Of a stretch of 64,000 bases of DNA, positions 34,501-48,154 are shown one piece after another. Numbering within the stretch: the stretch's first letter is position 1; each line of letters opens with the position of its first letter. Position numbers and translations under genes: made by a program. The DNA comes from Ignelater luminosus (taxonomy: Eukaryota > Arthropoda > Insecta > Coleoptera > Elateridae). The stretch spans positions 1 through 64,000 of the forward strand of contig VTPC01007149.1 of assembly GCA_011009095.1 (NCBI GenBank), read 5' to 3'. Below the pieces are notes generated by a model. It was not told the DNA's origin and did not search any database. It saw only the letters and a list, made by a program, of their open reading frames with translations.

Positions 34501-37500
34501 ACTCATCAAGAAGAGTATTTTAATCAGCGGTTCAAAATTAATTTTGAAACAACACGCAACAATGATCAGATTCTGATTAGATCAAGACCTTGTGTACAGT
34601 TGTTCTAAAATATTATATTTAGTTTTTTAAGAAACTGTAAATTTTAGAAATTCCAACTTGGAAACTTTTAATCTACTTCTCTTCTTTGCTAAGTGAGCTG
34701 ATTATACAAGTCAATGTCTATTTTTCATGACATTATTATCCTTTTTATTTACAAATTATTAAAATATACAAATATACATCTCTGTTTCATATTCTAAAAG
34801 GCTTGAGAAAATCTAAAAACAAAACTTTCTTTTGTAATAAACAATAACAGCATCAATAGTTTTAAAGATGAAACAAACGCTTTTTACTACAGACGCTTCA
34901 AAATACGATTAAGATGTAGGCTCAGGTTTACTGTGTTTCTTTTAGATTAAATTTCTTTTAAATTATATCGAAAATAATGATGAAGTTACTACTAACGAGG
35001 ATAACTACCTAACGCCATTTTTATATTTTTCTAAATGTCAATGGTATCCAGTGAAACATAAGATTTTTCAGTTCTAATTTTAACCACAAGTTCACAAAGA
35101 TAAAATCAAACAAGAAGGCAACTTATCTCTAATTTCAAATGTTGTCTGATAATTAATTAGTTCCAGTAAATTAAATATTGTGAGCAAGGTCCAATTATGC
35201 AAAACACCTAAAGAGCACAATCACTCTTGACTACAATCACATTACATTTTTACACTTTTGCAATAACAAACACAAACAATTTATAGTGAACTTTAGGCTA
35301 TGCAGAATTTCACGCATATCTATTGGCCTCCAGAACTAATTAATTAAAATCTACATGTTTGATCTGAATTTAGAAAACGCCTTATCCTAATCTTGCTGCT
35401 GAAAGATCACTAAGAGTGCATCGATCCACATTCTTAAATGTTTTCCAGTGTAATAAAGGAATGTCCAAATGTCTGGAAGAATTCATAAAAGCAGAACATT
35501 GTATGAAGTAAACAACTGGAGACGCAGAGTAAACAACACCAAAAAAACGCAACACCGCGTATTCCCTACCTCAGTTCATCCTCTATTCCGAGTTTTCATT
35601 AGCTGTATCCGCGGCGAGAACCTAGCCAGACCTCGGAAAGAGGCAAAAAACCCCAAAACAACCTCAGGCCCTACATCCTGTCTTCTACATCATCAAGTAA
35701 GTGCTCTATAGAATATTAATCAATAGATTATGATCACGTTTATAGATCTGGCATATTTAGTTCCCAAAAGCTAAAATTTCTATTTGCATACGTGTCCTAT
35801 TCATTTTCCACTGCTACCACGTCTTTTCTTTTCTCTCAATGCACTAACTGCATGAATGATTCTGCAGCTCAAAATCCAAAATCCTAGACACCGTATTAGG
35901 CCAATTAGAAACTGATTTTTAGAAGTAGAAAACCAAAATAAATCTCCAAAAGACCCAGGTCATTCCGTTTAGTCACTGTTACTGGACTAGGACTAAAAGA
36001 TTTGGCTCGACCAACGTCCACCCAGAACTTATATCTTCAAATTACATTTTTGGCCACTTAACTTGGCTCATCTGCACCGCTATACTAAGATGCAAAGACG
36101 AACGAAAAACTTTGAACATTCCTGTCAAGTTTCAGTGCGATATTTCAAGCTACTGCCCCAGGACTCTGCTACACATCTACTGAACGTCTGTGGGATCTAT
36201 TATCAAATCGATTTTTCATTACATGTGATCCGACAGATGAAATGGGCCATTTACAAGCTATTTCAACTAATTGCTTCTATATTTCAAAGGAAGTGTAACT
36301 TGGTGAAGATTCTACCTAGAAAAAGAATTCATACGTGACTGGTAGAAAACAAACAACACTTCCTGAAGGCCCTTCTATATCGACTTCCAGTATCCCCTAG
36401 CAATCTTCCTCGGTAACAACTAACTACTTAACCTCCCAAATTGTAAAACGTTTTTGAACTACATCATCCCCCACAACATGCAGACCATCGTCCATTCACT
36501 CTGACATACGAAGCGGTACAGTTAACGCTTCTCGCGTTACGATTAGGAATAATATTCCTGAGTTGACAATACTTATAAAGGTTTTACCACGGTTTCCCTT
36601 AAAGCAAACGGTTGTACTGCCCAACTCACCGATTAACTACCGCTTTGCTTTGCAACAACATCGAGAAACCGCAGCTTTGTATGATAACAACAAACACAAA
36701 GAGTCGTCGTCATCGCATGATAAACAATACCCTGCTGCTTTTGGTCCGTTGTTTTCTTGTCTCTGTATATTACATATACCGCGACTTTCAGGAAAGCAAC
36801 GTTTAAAAAAGGAAATGACATATAAGCAGGACTTAGAGACACTTCTATTTTTAATTAGATTATGACAAGGCAAAAGTTAATTTAATTTTAGAGACAATTT
36901 TGACAAAATTACACCCATTCAATAATGAGTCACTATTACTTAACTGTTCTAGGTGGTTTGATATGAAGGAAGAATCGACTGAGTTACAAAGGCACTTGCA
37001 TTATTGCTCTTGAAAACAACTATAAACAATTATAAAGGTAACAGAAGTAAAGCATTTTTTTTGTGGTGACTGAACTCTAGATTTCAAATGAATAGAATGC
37101 GATAAAGAAAAGGCAATTCTTTTCTCTAAATTCAAACTATTAGGAATTCTTCACATCTTCAGGCGTGTGTTATGTGTTGTATACAGATTCTTTGAATTTC
37201 ATAATTCTGTTTACGCTTCTTTGTATCATAACTCATAAGCAATAAATTAATTTCTTTTATGGTTATGAATTTAGGAACATATTTAAAAAAAACTTTTGGA
37301 CTTAATTGAAATTATGTAGTGTATGTTTGCTGAATTATTTTTGATATCCTTTAATTTGAATTCTTTATAACCATTTTATCAGCTCGTTTGGTTTTTTTTT
37401 GTATTGATCGTCCAAAATCAAGACAACGTAAAGCTAGATCGGGGCAATTTAAATTCAATTTAATTTTACTTTATCTGAAAATAAATTTCTATATAAAAAT

Positions 37501-40500
37501 ATCTTAAATTATTCACTAACGACAGTTATGTATGTATAATCTTAATTAGGAATGATACGGATCAGGCTGTTTAGTGACCATTCATGTAGTAGATTCCCTT
37601 CAAAAACAAATCCACATTTGTGTTGGTAATAACTCTAAGTCTTGGTACACTCTTCCATTCTTCCTCCTTCTTATATTATTATTGTTGGAGAAATTTCCTT
37701 ATGAAAGTCTTTACTGCCCGAAGAAAAGTTAAAGTTTACTGCTGAAATCACAAATATCCAATCCAAGCTGAAATATCCGATTCAATTTTCTCTATTTTAG
37801 ATATCTGTAATAACAGTGTTTTTCAACAAACGTCTGGAAATATGCAAATATAGTTTTGATCAACTGCTTTAGAAAAGCATTTAAAATTTTAAAACAGGCA
37901 ATAAAACCTTGTTAGTTTACCGATAAACTTTGTGCAAGTTCTGCAAGTTTCTGATAGTTAATCATTTAATTTTCTGCTGCCATAGCAATAAGGCTATTAT
38001 GAGGACTTCAGTATTAATACTGTATACATAATGTTACATATTGCTGACTAGAATAATATTTGAAAGATATAAAAACAGTTTTGTTTAATATTATTGCTGC
38101 AAAAATTAACTTCAACTTCTCGAACATTGTACGATGAATAATCAAAGCAGTATTCAACAGTATTGGATTAGAAGCTGCTGAGCAAATATCAAAATAAATA
38201 TTTAAGTAAGTAACATACTTTGTATAAATAAATAAACCAGGTTGTTAATTAAACCCAGATAATTAAATACAAACCGTAAAATGTCCATTAGGGTTCTTTT
38301 TTAAAAACTGAAATTTTTCATTTTATCTTTTAATCAGTTAGTATATTTGTCCCTTTTACATACCTACATATTTGAAAATTGACAATTTTTAATTAAGTTA
38401 TAGTTTTGCTCGCTTAATTTATCTATCTTGTCTTGTTTCAATACTAACGTTTTTGGTTTAACAGTCTGAATTTAAGATTATTGTAAATTCATAAGATTTC
38501 GGACAAACGAAATGCTAGAAATTTTGTGTAAATCGAATTAAAAAATTTTAATTTTAATTAATGTTTTTGTAATATGAACAAGAGGTACTTTCACAAATAA
38601 CAGCCATTTATTTATTAAATAAAAACTATTTTGTACATTGCCATACACGCATTTCATATTATTTATAGTTTCCATTAAATTTTGGAAGATTTTTTGCAAC
38701 ATTTGGAAAAATATTCTGAAATAATTTAACATAAATAAATAATGTTTTTCTATGAAATTCTATTGCAACTACAAGAAAAGAAAATATCAAAGTATTCTAT
38801 CTTTTTGCCCTTTAAATATTTTACAAACAAATCTTATTGAATATTTAAGTTAGAACATTTGTAAGAGTTCGAGTAAAGTAATCAAAGCTTCCCAGAAAAA
38901 TAAATAATAAATTTAAGAAAACTAACGGGTTTCGGATTAGAAACTTTATATCAATATACACGAATAACTCAACTAGCTCTAAAAAAAGCTCTAAAATTGT
39001 CTCACAAACTATAATAGCTCCTTTATTACATTGTACACAAACAGTTAACTTTAGAAGTTATTCCAAAAAGGACCTCTTTTATAATAAAGTTACGCTGGGA
39101 TACATTCATACCAGAAACGCAATTAGAACTACCTTTTCAGTAAATATCTACTTGCACTTTGCTGTGCTTGAAGCTCTTTTGTACCTATATAATTATATAA
39201 GCCGTAGCGAACTATTAGTGTTAACCACATATCATTTTCTGTGGTTCTAAAATTGCCCTAAGGTTTAACGCACATGTTCTCTTGGCAACTTTACTCTAGC
39301 CAAATTGCTTGTAAAACTACAGCAACATAAATTGTATTTGGGTGATTTAGGAACAAGCGCCATATTATTTTAGAACGTATGTACTACATCTCATCATTTG
39401 CTTGCTACTGCAAACATTAATGCAAGTAATGTATTTAAGACAGATACGCACTTATACATATGCTTCTACCATAATAATGGGGTAAATTTAATATGATATT
39501 AAGTATTGATATTCACCAAACTAACATGGCACAACTTCTTGCAATTATCGAAAGGTTTCGTAACTTTTGTTTACATTATTGATGCTCTTTACTATTACAC
39601 TAGTTTGTATTGACTTAACTCATTTATGTCTACTTTGATTTTCTTTAAATAACCCTAAAACTGTTATCCATACTTTTTCGTTGAATACTATAACATTTCT
39701 AAAGTAGACTATACAAGGCAACAATAGATTTTACTGACCAGGTAGTGCATTTGTAGATTAGCAAATATTTAAATTTTAACAAACAATTGTTGAAAAGAAA
39801 GTTGAAAATTTAATGTTTTAGTTCAATATGTTAAGCTTCACCGGTAAAAGATATCAGGATTACCTTCATAACAAATAAGATGCTTAAACATACAATCTAG
39901 AAGCCTCTAGTTCATAAACCAAAGATTACATGAAGAGAAACATTGTTTTGTACCATATCAGAAACTGTAATGTAAGATTGCCCAAATAAAATTACACTTG
40001 AGCTTCTCAACAGCATTGTGCAACTTTCATCCAATTTACTTTTGTTTACTTTTCTTTATTCAGCAGAGACCAAACATAAAACGTTTTGAGCCTGATGAGG
40101 GTATTGAGTACTTTTATGAGAAGAGTAGTAGACAGAACGAGCAAGCCAAAGTGAGGAAATAAGATTTTGGATTCTTCGGCGTTTTTAGATCTCGGTACCA
40201 GATCAAATTCTTGGTTGCATATTGTAAGGCCAATCTTTTACCGGTAGAAAAGAAAAAATGTAAGTCAAAATTAAGACTTGAATCTTGAAGGATCAGCTTA
40301 ACCTAATAAGTCGACTGTTAGTATATGATTTACGTGACGTCAAATAAGATTCAAATATAATTATTTTTGTGATTCTGCCAAAAACAGCATGATAGGGGAA
40401 GCTGCAATGTAAATATTATAGTGACGCACTTTCAGAGTAAATACTATTGAAGATTCTTTTCGTTGCAAAGTAAAATGCTCAACAATAGTAGTTTTTGGTT

Positions 40501-40565
40501 TACTATTTTGCAGAAAACAAAAATACTGTTAAGGTTTTTAATTTTTGTAAAATTTTCCGCAACAA
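31580..40565. other. Long stretch without recognisable genes
   Basis: Nothing in these 9 kb could be assigned. A minus-strand frame at 32281-32511 is basic near its end (KKRRRKTGDF) but matches nothing known. Around 35470-36560 C+G content is visibly higher and there are frames at 35469-35711, 36063-36338 and 36563-36865. The first ends next to a donor-like CAAGTAAGTG at about 35694. None has a recognised motif. The rest is A+T-rich. Confidence 0.35.
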
Positions 40566-40569
40566 TAAA

Positions 40570-41400
40570 TTCAAATCGAGATGCGTAACGACATCTATTG
40601 AGGAATAGGGTTGTAGAAAGTAGCTGTTTTCGCGGGGCAGCAATCTGCGTAATTTAGTTACGGGATAAGTCTCTTCTGCGCGTTGAGATCAGGGTGCGGT
40701 CGATGCGAAATAGGAGAGTGTATAGAGGAGCTTCAGAGAGGAAAGTCCAACGCTGGTGGGAAAAAGTTTTGTGCGACCTCTTTCATAAAAATTTTAGCTG
40801 TTGTGGCCCATGAAGATTATCGTTTAGTGAAGTGTCCTTAGGATATATCAGCGTAGTACTGGATTTCATTAAGGGGTTGCCGTTAGAGCTTATTCTTTGG
40901 AAGTAGGGCTTCTTCTTCCTTTCGCCGTTAAGCGGAACTTATTCAGTGAAATTTGTTGCCATTTTGTCCCTCCTTGCTGTGTGGATGCGGCCAGTCTACG
41001 AAGCTTCAAGTATATAGATACGCAGTTACCAGTGTGGACAACGATTTGGATCGTACAGTTACGCAAGATTAGTGTACACCCATTAAAATCGTCGTTTTTT
41101 TTATACCCGCTTGTGGGTTAAAGAAACAAGTGCATTCAAAATCTGTTCAGTGAAACACAAACAAGGAAGTTTCTCCTTGGCAATATTGTAAAATGTTGTT
41201 TGTATGATTTATTTCACTGTCGATTTTATTTAAATGAAATTAGATATTTCCATTTTGTAAGATATATTAAGTGCAGTCGTAAGCTGTTTGAACGGCGTCG
41301 ACGGGTGCCCACGCATTTGGCGTTTGTGGGAATCCCCTCGAGCGTCACTGGCCAGAATTTTGCTGCGCAGTAAGATCGAGCACGATTATTGATGTTTACT
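40570..41400. other. C+G-richer island, possible LTR or untranslated exon
   Basis: This tract contains GCGCGTTGAGATCAGGGTGC, CGCCGTTAAGCGG and further on CGGCGTCGACGGGTGCCC. All are unlike the surrounding A+T-rich DNA. The only frame of note (40897-41121, +) has no known motif. The composition and lack of coding potential would fit a solitary LTR, the 5' leader of a retroelement, or an untranslated exon with promoter. I could not find paired LTR ends, a target duplication or a second copy in the window. Confidence 0.28.
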
Positions 41401-41404
41401 TTAT

Positions 41405-43770
41405 AAGGATTTTGTTTTTGTGTAATCAACAGTTTATTTGTTTTATTTTATTTGTATTTTTTTGCTTGTTTTATATTATGTAACCTTTCTCTTTTTTTAT
41501 TTATTTTTCTAATAGATTTAGAGTTTGAAAGATAGTTTTATTATTGTAATTGTCTGCACTGCTTTGAGCGAAAATATCGAAATCACCTAATCATTTGATT
41601 AATTTGATCCAGTTATATTAAATTTCACTAATAAAGAATATACCGGGTGACTCAAAAACCTTGACATACTGAGTGATCCAAAGAAAATGATTTGTTGATT
41701 CAATTTGAATATTCCAAAACATTTATACTTTGTATAAGGCGGTTTAACGCCTTGAGTAAGCTTTTGTTTCAGAAAGTCTAAGTAAGTATTTGTAAAGTTG
41801 TTGCCGATTTAAGAGGGACTATAGTCCTTTTAAATCTTGTGATCTGGCTGAATCCATAGTGGCGCCTTTTAATAATACCGATTTTGAGTTATTTCAGTGG
41901 TAAGAGGCATTTCGAACCTAGCCGTCTTTGACTGTTTGCTAGTCTGGGTATCAGCGAACTTAGTTTTTCGTGCCTTCCAGTCGCTGTTTATAAGCCTGTG
42001 TCTTAAAGTTTATTTTGGCACGTAACAATACTCGTGATCGTTTCTCTTCGTTTTGAAAATTTGAAAAGAGAACAGTATGGACCAAAGGATTTATTGTTCC
42101 ATTTCTTTAAATAACTGAAACTAACACAATACAACTGGAACTGCACATGATATTGTGTCCTGTTATTATCACGATAAAGTAGTTAGAATACGTTTCTGAG
42201 TCCATCCTGGTCTTTGTTAGAAAATAACTTCTCACAGTTTCAATGATCACCTCGGCTTTCATCTCAACAAGATTTCTTGATGCTCTTACCACAAAACGTA
42301 TTTTTGTTTAAAAAAACTCACAAAGAAAATGTGCTTGGTGGTTAGAAATCAAACACACCATTGGGCAGAAAAGCGCATAGAGGGTGCAACAAGCATTATG
42401 TTTTTGCGTTGTTAAAAAGACAATAAAACAAAGTATGAACTTATTTATGCTCCAACTAAAGCACTAGAACGTTATGATTTCCCGACGCAGAACTTCAATT
42501 AAGGTTTTGTTCGCATTCTTGCAGATATCCTCAGCATATTAGTTGCGGAATAACTAATACACTTCCTAAATAAATCTTATTCAAATTCATCTTCAGTACT
42601 TAAATTACAGTTTTGTTTGCCTAAATTTTCCTTTGCAAGGTTTAATAGTCAAGGAACTGCCATTCCGTTGTAATTCTCTGATTGCAACATTATAGTTCTA
42701 CTCGGTAACAAAAGATGCAGATCCTGATTTTGATAGAACTTAAATTTTTTTACGGAAGCCTCCTCTTTGAAATCGATTAACACGTTTTCCAAAGTTGTTT
42801 TCCATTTTCAAATATCAGCAGATTATGCAACAAATCGTAATTAGTCTAATAAAACAATAAAAGACTTTTTAATTGTTAGCAAACCAGAAGTTTGACTTGC
42901 TTCACATTCTGAATTATATTTAAATGATTTGAATTTGCTGTTTTACACTGATTTTTCCTAAAGCGCCAATTATTCCTAGCCTACCTCCGAAAGTTATAGT
43001 TCTGTTTTATTTGCGAATAATCTAAGAAATATTAACCATTTACAAACAAAATTAAACCAAACCAACAATGCTGTGATTATAATTTTAGGCGCCTATTGCC
43101 ATATTACATGTCAACTGTGTCTCCTCTGTAACATACTATAAGCTGTTCAGAGTAGATCGACACTTGTAGAGCTTGTGCGATCATTGTAAGTACGAGGGAC
43201 ATTACTGTTACTAACTAGATTATAAATTTGTTTCTTGACGTAATCAGTTTGTAAAAAGAGTTAGTTCTACTATTTATTCTCAATAGTAGAGAAGGGCATT
43301 TATGCTTTGCACCATAGAATTTATGTCACAGTTCGTTTATTTCTTCACATGAAGCAAAAATGTTAAATCTAAAACATTATCAGTGGATTTATTGGTGTTT
43401 TTACGGTTGTTTACATCGGCAATGAATAAAATGTATAAAGGTGGCTACATATGTCAGATAATATGAAACTCCAAGTTCAGTTTCGGCTTGGAAAACTTGT
43501 CAGATGTTGCACAAACAAGTTTTTCTATAAAACTATCCTAGAACAAAAGCGCAAAGTGTATGTTGTGTTCGAAGTGTCTTTCTGATGATCCAAAGGGAGC
43601 TGAATAGTGTATGTGGAAGTACAGTGCATGCGCTGATGCCACACCGATTTTTACATGATATGCAACATTTCTAAGTAACCAGAAAAAGATTCGAAAGTTG
43701 TTCAACATACAAAACCAAAGTATTCCATATTAACCGTCATCTAAATGCAAATATTAATCATTGACAATCT
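41405..43770. other. No supportable gene; single transposon-like end
   Basis: AATAAAGAATATACCGGGTGACTCAAAAA at about 41632-41660 combines a polyadenylation-type AATAAA with a CCGGGTG word typical of insect transposon termini. No inverted partner was found. The frame 42107-42292 (-) is not recognisable. Confidence 0.35.
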
Positions 43771-43773
43771 TAT

Positions 43774-44099
43774 AGTATTCCAAAAGATATAGTGCGTTTA
43801 TGACTTTGACTACTTAAGTATTTCACAGTATTTCCCTCGTAAAAATCAACAAATACAAGTAGTGGCACGTGTCAGAGACAATTGGGTAAGCTAAAGACCG
43901 CATTGAAATTATTTTTCTAACATTTTAGTTTAATAGTATTCACGAAAGTAAAATTTATCTCAATACGACCCTGTGTCAATGTTAGAAAAGGTCTCTACAG
44001 GTAAGCGGATTTATGACACCCTGCTGTGACGAACTTGTAAAATCTACTGTAAGCTAAGTAGCAATTAAGTCATAAACGCACTATATCTTTTGGAATACT
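43774..44099 (+). mobile_element. MITE family X, copy 1
   Basis: A 326-bp element with perfect 33-bp terminal inverted repeats beginning AGTATTCCAAAAGATATAGT. It has no coding content. If the first and last bases belong to the target, the flanks are TA on both sides, suggesting a Tc1/mariner-type origin. A second copy lies at 47823-48152 in the opposite orientation. Confidence 0.87.
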
Positions 44100-44101
44100 A
44101 T

Positions 44102-44607
44102 AACTTAATAACATGACAAGCACACTGTAAAACTTGTTATTTAAGAACAGGTAATTGAAACTGTTTTTATTAAATCTAAAAAGCTGGAATGTAAGCCGTA
44201 TTTTTTTTTTATTATAAGATGTCAAAAGCACCTAGACCCCTCCTAATTTGTTTACAAAAATAAAACATGAAACATAGCGATAGAAACTTCTTGTGATTCG
44301 CGAACCATGTAACACTAAAAAGTTTTTGTGCGACGTGTTTTAACAGACGAAATACCTTAACGTCATGGTTACTTCTATCATCTCGTGTTCATTAACGTTG
44401 ACATACTATATTTAGTGTACGATGTTCGAAAACTCTCAAACAACTGATCGAAAATTCCGTAGTATTGGAGAGTATACGATAGGTATAATTCGTGAAACGA
44501 GTTAATCTCACGCTACATTGAACCGGTAAAATTAATTACGCGTTACTGTATAACATTACAAAGACGTTATTATGAAATATCATGTATATTTTATAAATAT
44601 TATTATT
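44102..44607. other. Unassigned DNA
   Basis: Some CpG-containing words occur at 44290-44540 (for example TTCGTGAAACGAG), but there is no frame, repeat boundary or known motif. Confidence 0.35.
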
Positions 44608-44608
44608 A

Positions 44609-44836
44609 TTAACTATGCAAAATGCCGTATCTTCTCCACAATTTATTTAGAATTTATAGTGTCGAATATTAATATAAAGTAACTCTTTTCATTACATTTT
44701 TTATTTTGCCTGATGATGACTAAAAACGTTTTTGAATTAGTTGAAACATGTAGCTAAACGACAAATGTAATAATGTTTATTTGTATTTTAAATTAAACAA
44801 ATTGTGGAGAAGACTACGGCATCTTGTATAGTTAAT
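44609..44836. repeat. Inverted-repeat element with CTGATGA...GAAAC core
   Basis: TTAACTATGCAAAATGCCGT (44609) and the next 20 bases match the complement of 44799-44836, with a few substitutions and one indel, so the termini are about 40-bp inverted repeats. The interior contains CTGATGA at 44710-44716 and GAAAC at 44743-44747, separated by a self-complementary ACTAA/TTAGT segment. This resembles the core found in hammerhead ribozymes and in tails of Penelope-like retroelements. The remaining hammerhead helices and cleavage site could not be drawn convincingly. No target duplication was seen. Confidence 0.55.
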
Positions 44837-44867
44837 CAAAACCATCCACCATAAGAGATATTTTTAC

Positions 44868-44896
44868 AAATATTATTATTATTATTATTATTATTG
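44868..44896 (+). repeat. ATT microsatellite
   Basis: About eight to nine ATT units lie just right of the inverted-repeat element. A shorter ATT run lies just left of it (about 44598-44608), so the element may have inserted into or expanded a trinucleotide tract. Confidence 0.85.
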
Positions 44897-44899
44897 TTT

Positions 44900-47120
44900 T
44901 ACAGCAATCTTTAATTTCAGTTTTACATAAAAGTCTAGAAATTAATTTCTATTGTTTAAATCTTCAAAGTATCTTTAAATAATTGTATAAAATGTCAAAG
45001 TAACTTACAAGGAATAAATTGGAAGTCCCTTTAATATCATCTCGGTTTTATGGCAGCTATAATATTGGTGGGTTAACCATTTTCGATAATTGACACTAAC
45101 ACGGACGTGTTTCTTGACCCAACCAGCTGTCGGTTGTAGAAGATGTGAATTATAAGCTAAAATCGAAAATTAAACCCCACTGCCTAATAATTTGCTACCA
45201 ATTAAAACTAAAAACTTCTGTAATTGTTTAATTAGTAGCAATTAGGATCTTAAATCTGTGCCATTTGCATTAAAGTTCAATTTGCGCTTAAAATCAAGGG
45301 AATAATAATGTTTTAAAATTTTGAGCGTTTTCTTACATTTTATTCGCTGTTTAAGAGAACTTAAGTATATCGTTCAAGTTAATATCTACACTTATAGCTA
45401 TCAAAGTAAACTCAGTACGTTAACATGCTCCTGTTATGTGATAAACAAAGAGGTTGTCGTGTCAATAGAATTCGATTTGCGTGCGTGGGTGTTGTAGACT
45501 GTAGACAGAATCTCTTAATCAGTACCAGTACGAGGGTATTTGTAGCAACAATATTATTGAATTAAATTTCCTTTGTAATTTCCCTGCGCATATATTTTGA
45601 CAAAATATAGTTTCATAAATGAAGTTATCGAGACACAAAAAATATTTTGGTTTTCCTCAAATGTTCTAAGCAAAACATTTACATCTATATATTCGTATTT
45701 AATAACATAACCAATGTAAACATTTCTCCTTGCATGTAACCAATCAAATCTATTATATTAACTAAAATACCTAAACAGAACACGAACAAAAACGTTAATT
45801 CAAAATCAATCAAGATAAAGAAATATTTATATTAGTTGTACAAGTAATTTTAACTTTTGAAGTTAAATAAATTTATACGTTTTGGTAAAGTAGATAAACC
45901 CGTCGACCAAAAACAACAAAACTTTCTGTGTAATTGAAGTTGCAATCAACCTACAATATATTCACAATCGGAATATAAATTTCTGGATCTAATATTTCTT
46001 TAATAATAAATGACTTGAACAATATACTGTTTCCGATGCTCTAATGCATGAGATTTAAGGTTTTACTATTTGACTACTCACTGCACTCCTTGAAAATATT
46101 CTCTGGCTTGGGAATGGTAATTCTTTGAATTTCTTAATTTCAAGCTTGACAGTAAGAGTTGTAAGATTTAATATGATAATGTAAAACTTTTAGTTTTTTA
46201 ATAAAATATGCTTTATTTGTTGAATTCTACAAAAGTGTTTTTTATCACCAGATTATTTTACAGGATTTGTTTTTAATTATGGAATATATTGAGAGGTATT
46301 ATTGACGTTCTATTTTATTTTTTAAGTGTTGACAATCAAGTTTCAAAAATTTTTGACTTCGATGGGTGCAATCAAGAATGACAACTATTCGAACACAACT
46401 GATCATAAATTAGGTCAAAATAGGGTCAATCAAAACCCTCTAAGGCGGTTTTATGTTTACAATAATACATCGTACAACTAATCCGTTCTAGATCACAATT
46501 AATTACTGTCATATCGTATACGACAAATCTGACTCAATTAACTGTTATCCTGAAAGAGAATGTCAACAAGACCAAAAGTTTAATTTAGTTGTATTTAATA
46601 ACTGAAGATTTGTTTACATTACTAAGAAATTATTAATTATTATCTATTCAACATCCTGATAATGAAGTATTTTAATATCTTTCTCTAAATTTTAAATTAT
46701 AATATTTTATGTTTTGTTTTAAAAGTTTGCAATGTTTACATAAAAGCAAACCGACAACAGAAAGCTTTTTTTTGCGTTAGTGAGAAGAGAATAATGCGGA
46801 TTTATTTTAATTAAAATGTAAATCTCAAACAACAACAGCGCAGAATAATTCTCATTTTTCTAGTATTTACACTCTATGTGATGCTAATACTGCTTTGTTA
46901 TCTCAGTAAAAATGAGAAATTTCTATAGAAATAAAGACGTTACTATTGATTAAAACAACAAGAACAGACTAGTCTTTCTGGTATTACCTATGTCTATTTA
47001 TTTTGGGATGTTTAATAATCATTAATAAACAGGTAGTATTCTTACTTTCAAACTAAATTTGATAATACAGTCTAGTTGAACAAATCTTATTTAAAATTTT
47101 AAGTTTGTGATATTTAGTAT
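44900..47120. other. A+T-rich DNA, no supportable gene
   Basis: The only structure noticed is a short imperfect hairpin at about 45191-45243 (TTGCTACCAATTAA against TTAATTAGTAGCAA). No frame or paired transposon ends were found. Confidence 0.45.
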
Positions 47121-47123
47121 AAA

Positions 47124-47393
47124 TACAGGGTGGACCAGTAAAGGAACATTACTTGTATGTTTCGTATTGGATTGCTTATGAACAGATTGTACTCAGATTT
47201 AGATGCCTGTAGGTAGACGAACAAGTTTGACATGTTTGATGCTATTATGGAGAAATCTAACTATCTAGAAAAAAATAGATAGTCAGATGAGTCCAAAACA
47301 CGAAAGAAAAATAGAAGAATTGAGTAAAAGCGACAAATCTAAACCTATACCTTTTGTCTTATAATAAACAAAATCCCCATGTTTCACCCTGTA
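47124..47393. repeat. Possible small MITE with TACAGGGTG ends
   Basis: TACAGGGTGGA at 47124 and the complementary CACCCTGTA at 47385-47393 bound 270 bp without coding content. Such ends are common among insect DNA transposons, but only nine to ten bases pair here. Chance pairing is not excluded. Confidence 0.3.
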
Positions 47394-47822
47394 CATTTTT
47401 TCTATAGGTTAGTTATGACTGCAGATTTGGCTTATTTACCCATGTATTGTTTTTACAATTATTGCAAGGAATTTAACATAGAAGGTACAAAGACAACAAG
47501 AACAGGAGAAAGGATGATACAAACAATGTTTACAGTTGCAGACACAGTTTACAACAGGAACATATCCATAATACACAGATACAAAGGCTATGGACAGTGA
47601 CTTTTCCTGCAAACGCATTTTCGGTCTTTCTGTATATGTTTTTAATCTAAATTTCACACGTGCCTCTCTACCTTGTTAATGTGTCGTCAAATGCAAACAT
47701 AACCGGTGAAGCAAGAAAAAGTAGCCATAACGTCCAAATACTAGAGAACGGCGGAAAGTTATTGTCTTTTGTACCTGGTAATTGTTTCGTGTTTTATTAA
47801 TTTTATACACAAACAAAGGTGC

Positions 47823-48152
47823 AGTATTCCAAAAGATATAGTGCGTTTATGACTTAATTGCTACTTAGCTTACAGTAAATTTTACAAGTTCGTCACAGCA
47901 GGGTGTCATAAATCCGCTTACGTGTGAAGACCTTTTCTAACATTGATACAAGGTCGTATTGAGATAAGTCTTACTTTCGTAAATACTTTTAAACTAAAAT
48001 GTTGTAAAAATAAATTATTTCAATACGGTCCTTGGTTTACCCAATCGTCTCTGACACGTGCCACTACTTGTACTTGTTGATTTTTATGAAGGACCCGCTG
48101 TGAAATACTTAAGTAGTCAAAGTCATAAACGCACTATATCTTTTGGAATACT
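47823..48152 (-). mobile_element. MITE family X, copy 2 (inverted)
   Basis: This 330-bp element aligns along its whole length with the reverse complement of 43774-44099, at roughly 90 percent by eye. Differences are scattered substitutions and a few small indels. The 33-bp terminal repeats AGTATTCCAAAAGATATAGT are intact at both ends. Flanks are not a visible duplication (CA on the left, TC on the right when terminal bases are assigned to the target). Confidence 0.88.
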
Positions 48153-48154
48153 CT

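Noticed and set aside
41643..41672. A transposon end CCGGGTGACTCAAAAA
   Set aside because: No inverted partner or target duplication was found, so no element can be bounded.
41908..41920. A tRNA B-box-like GGTTCGAAATG on the minus strand
   Set aside because: No A box at the right distance and no cloverleaf stems.
44710..44747. A complete hammerhead ribozyme
   Set aside because: The CTGATGA and GAAAC words are present, but helices I and III and a cleavage site could not be drawn convincingly on either side.
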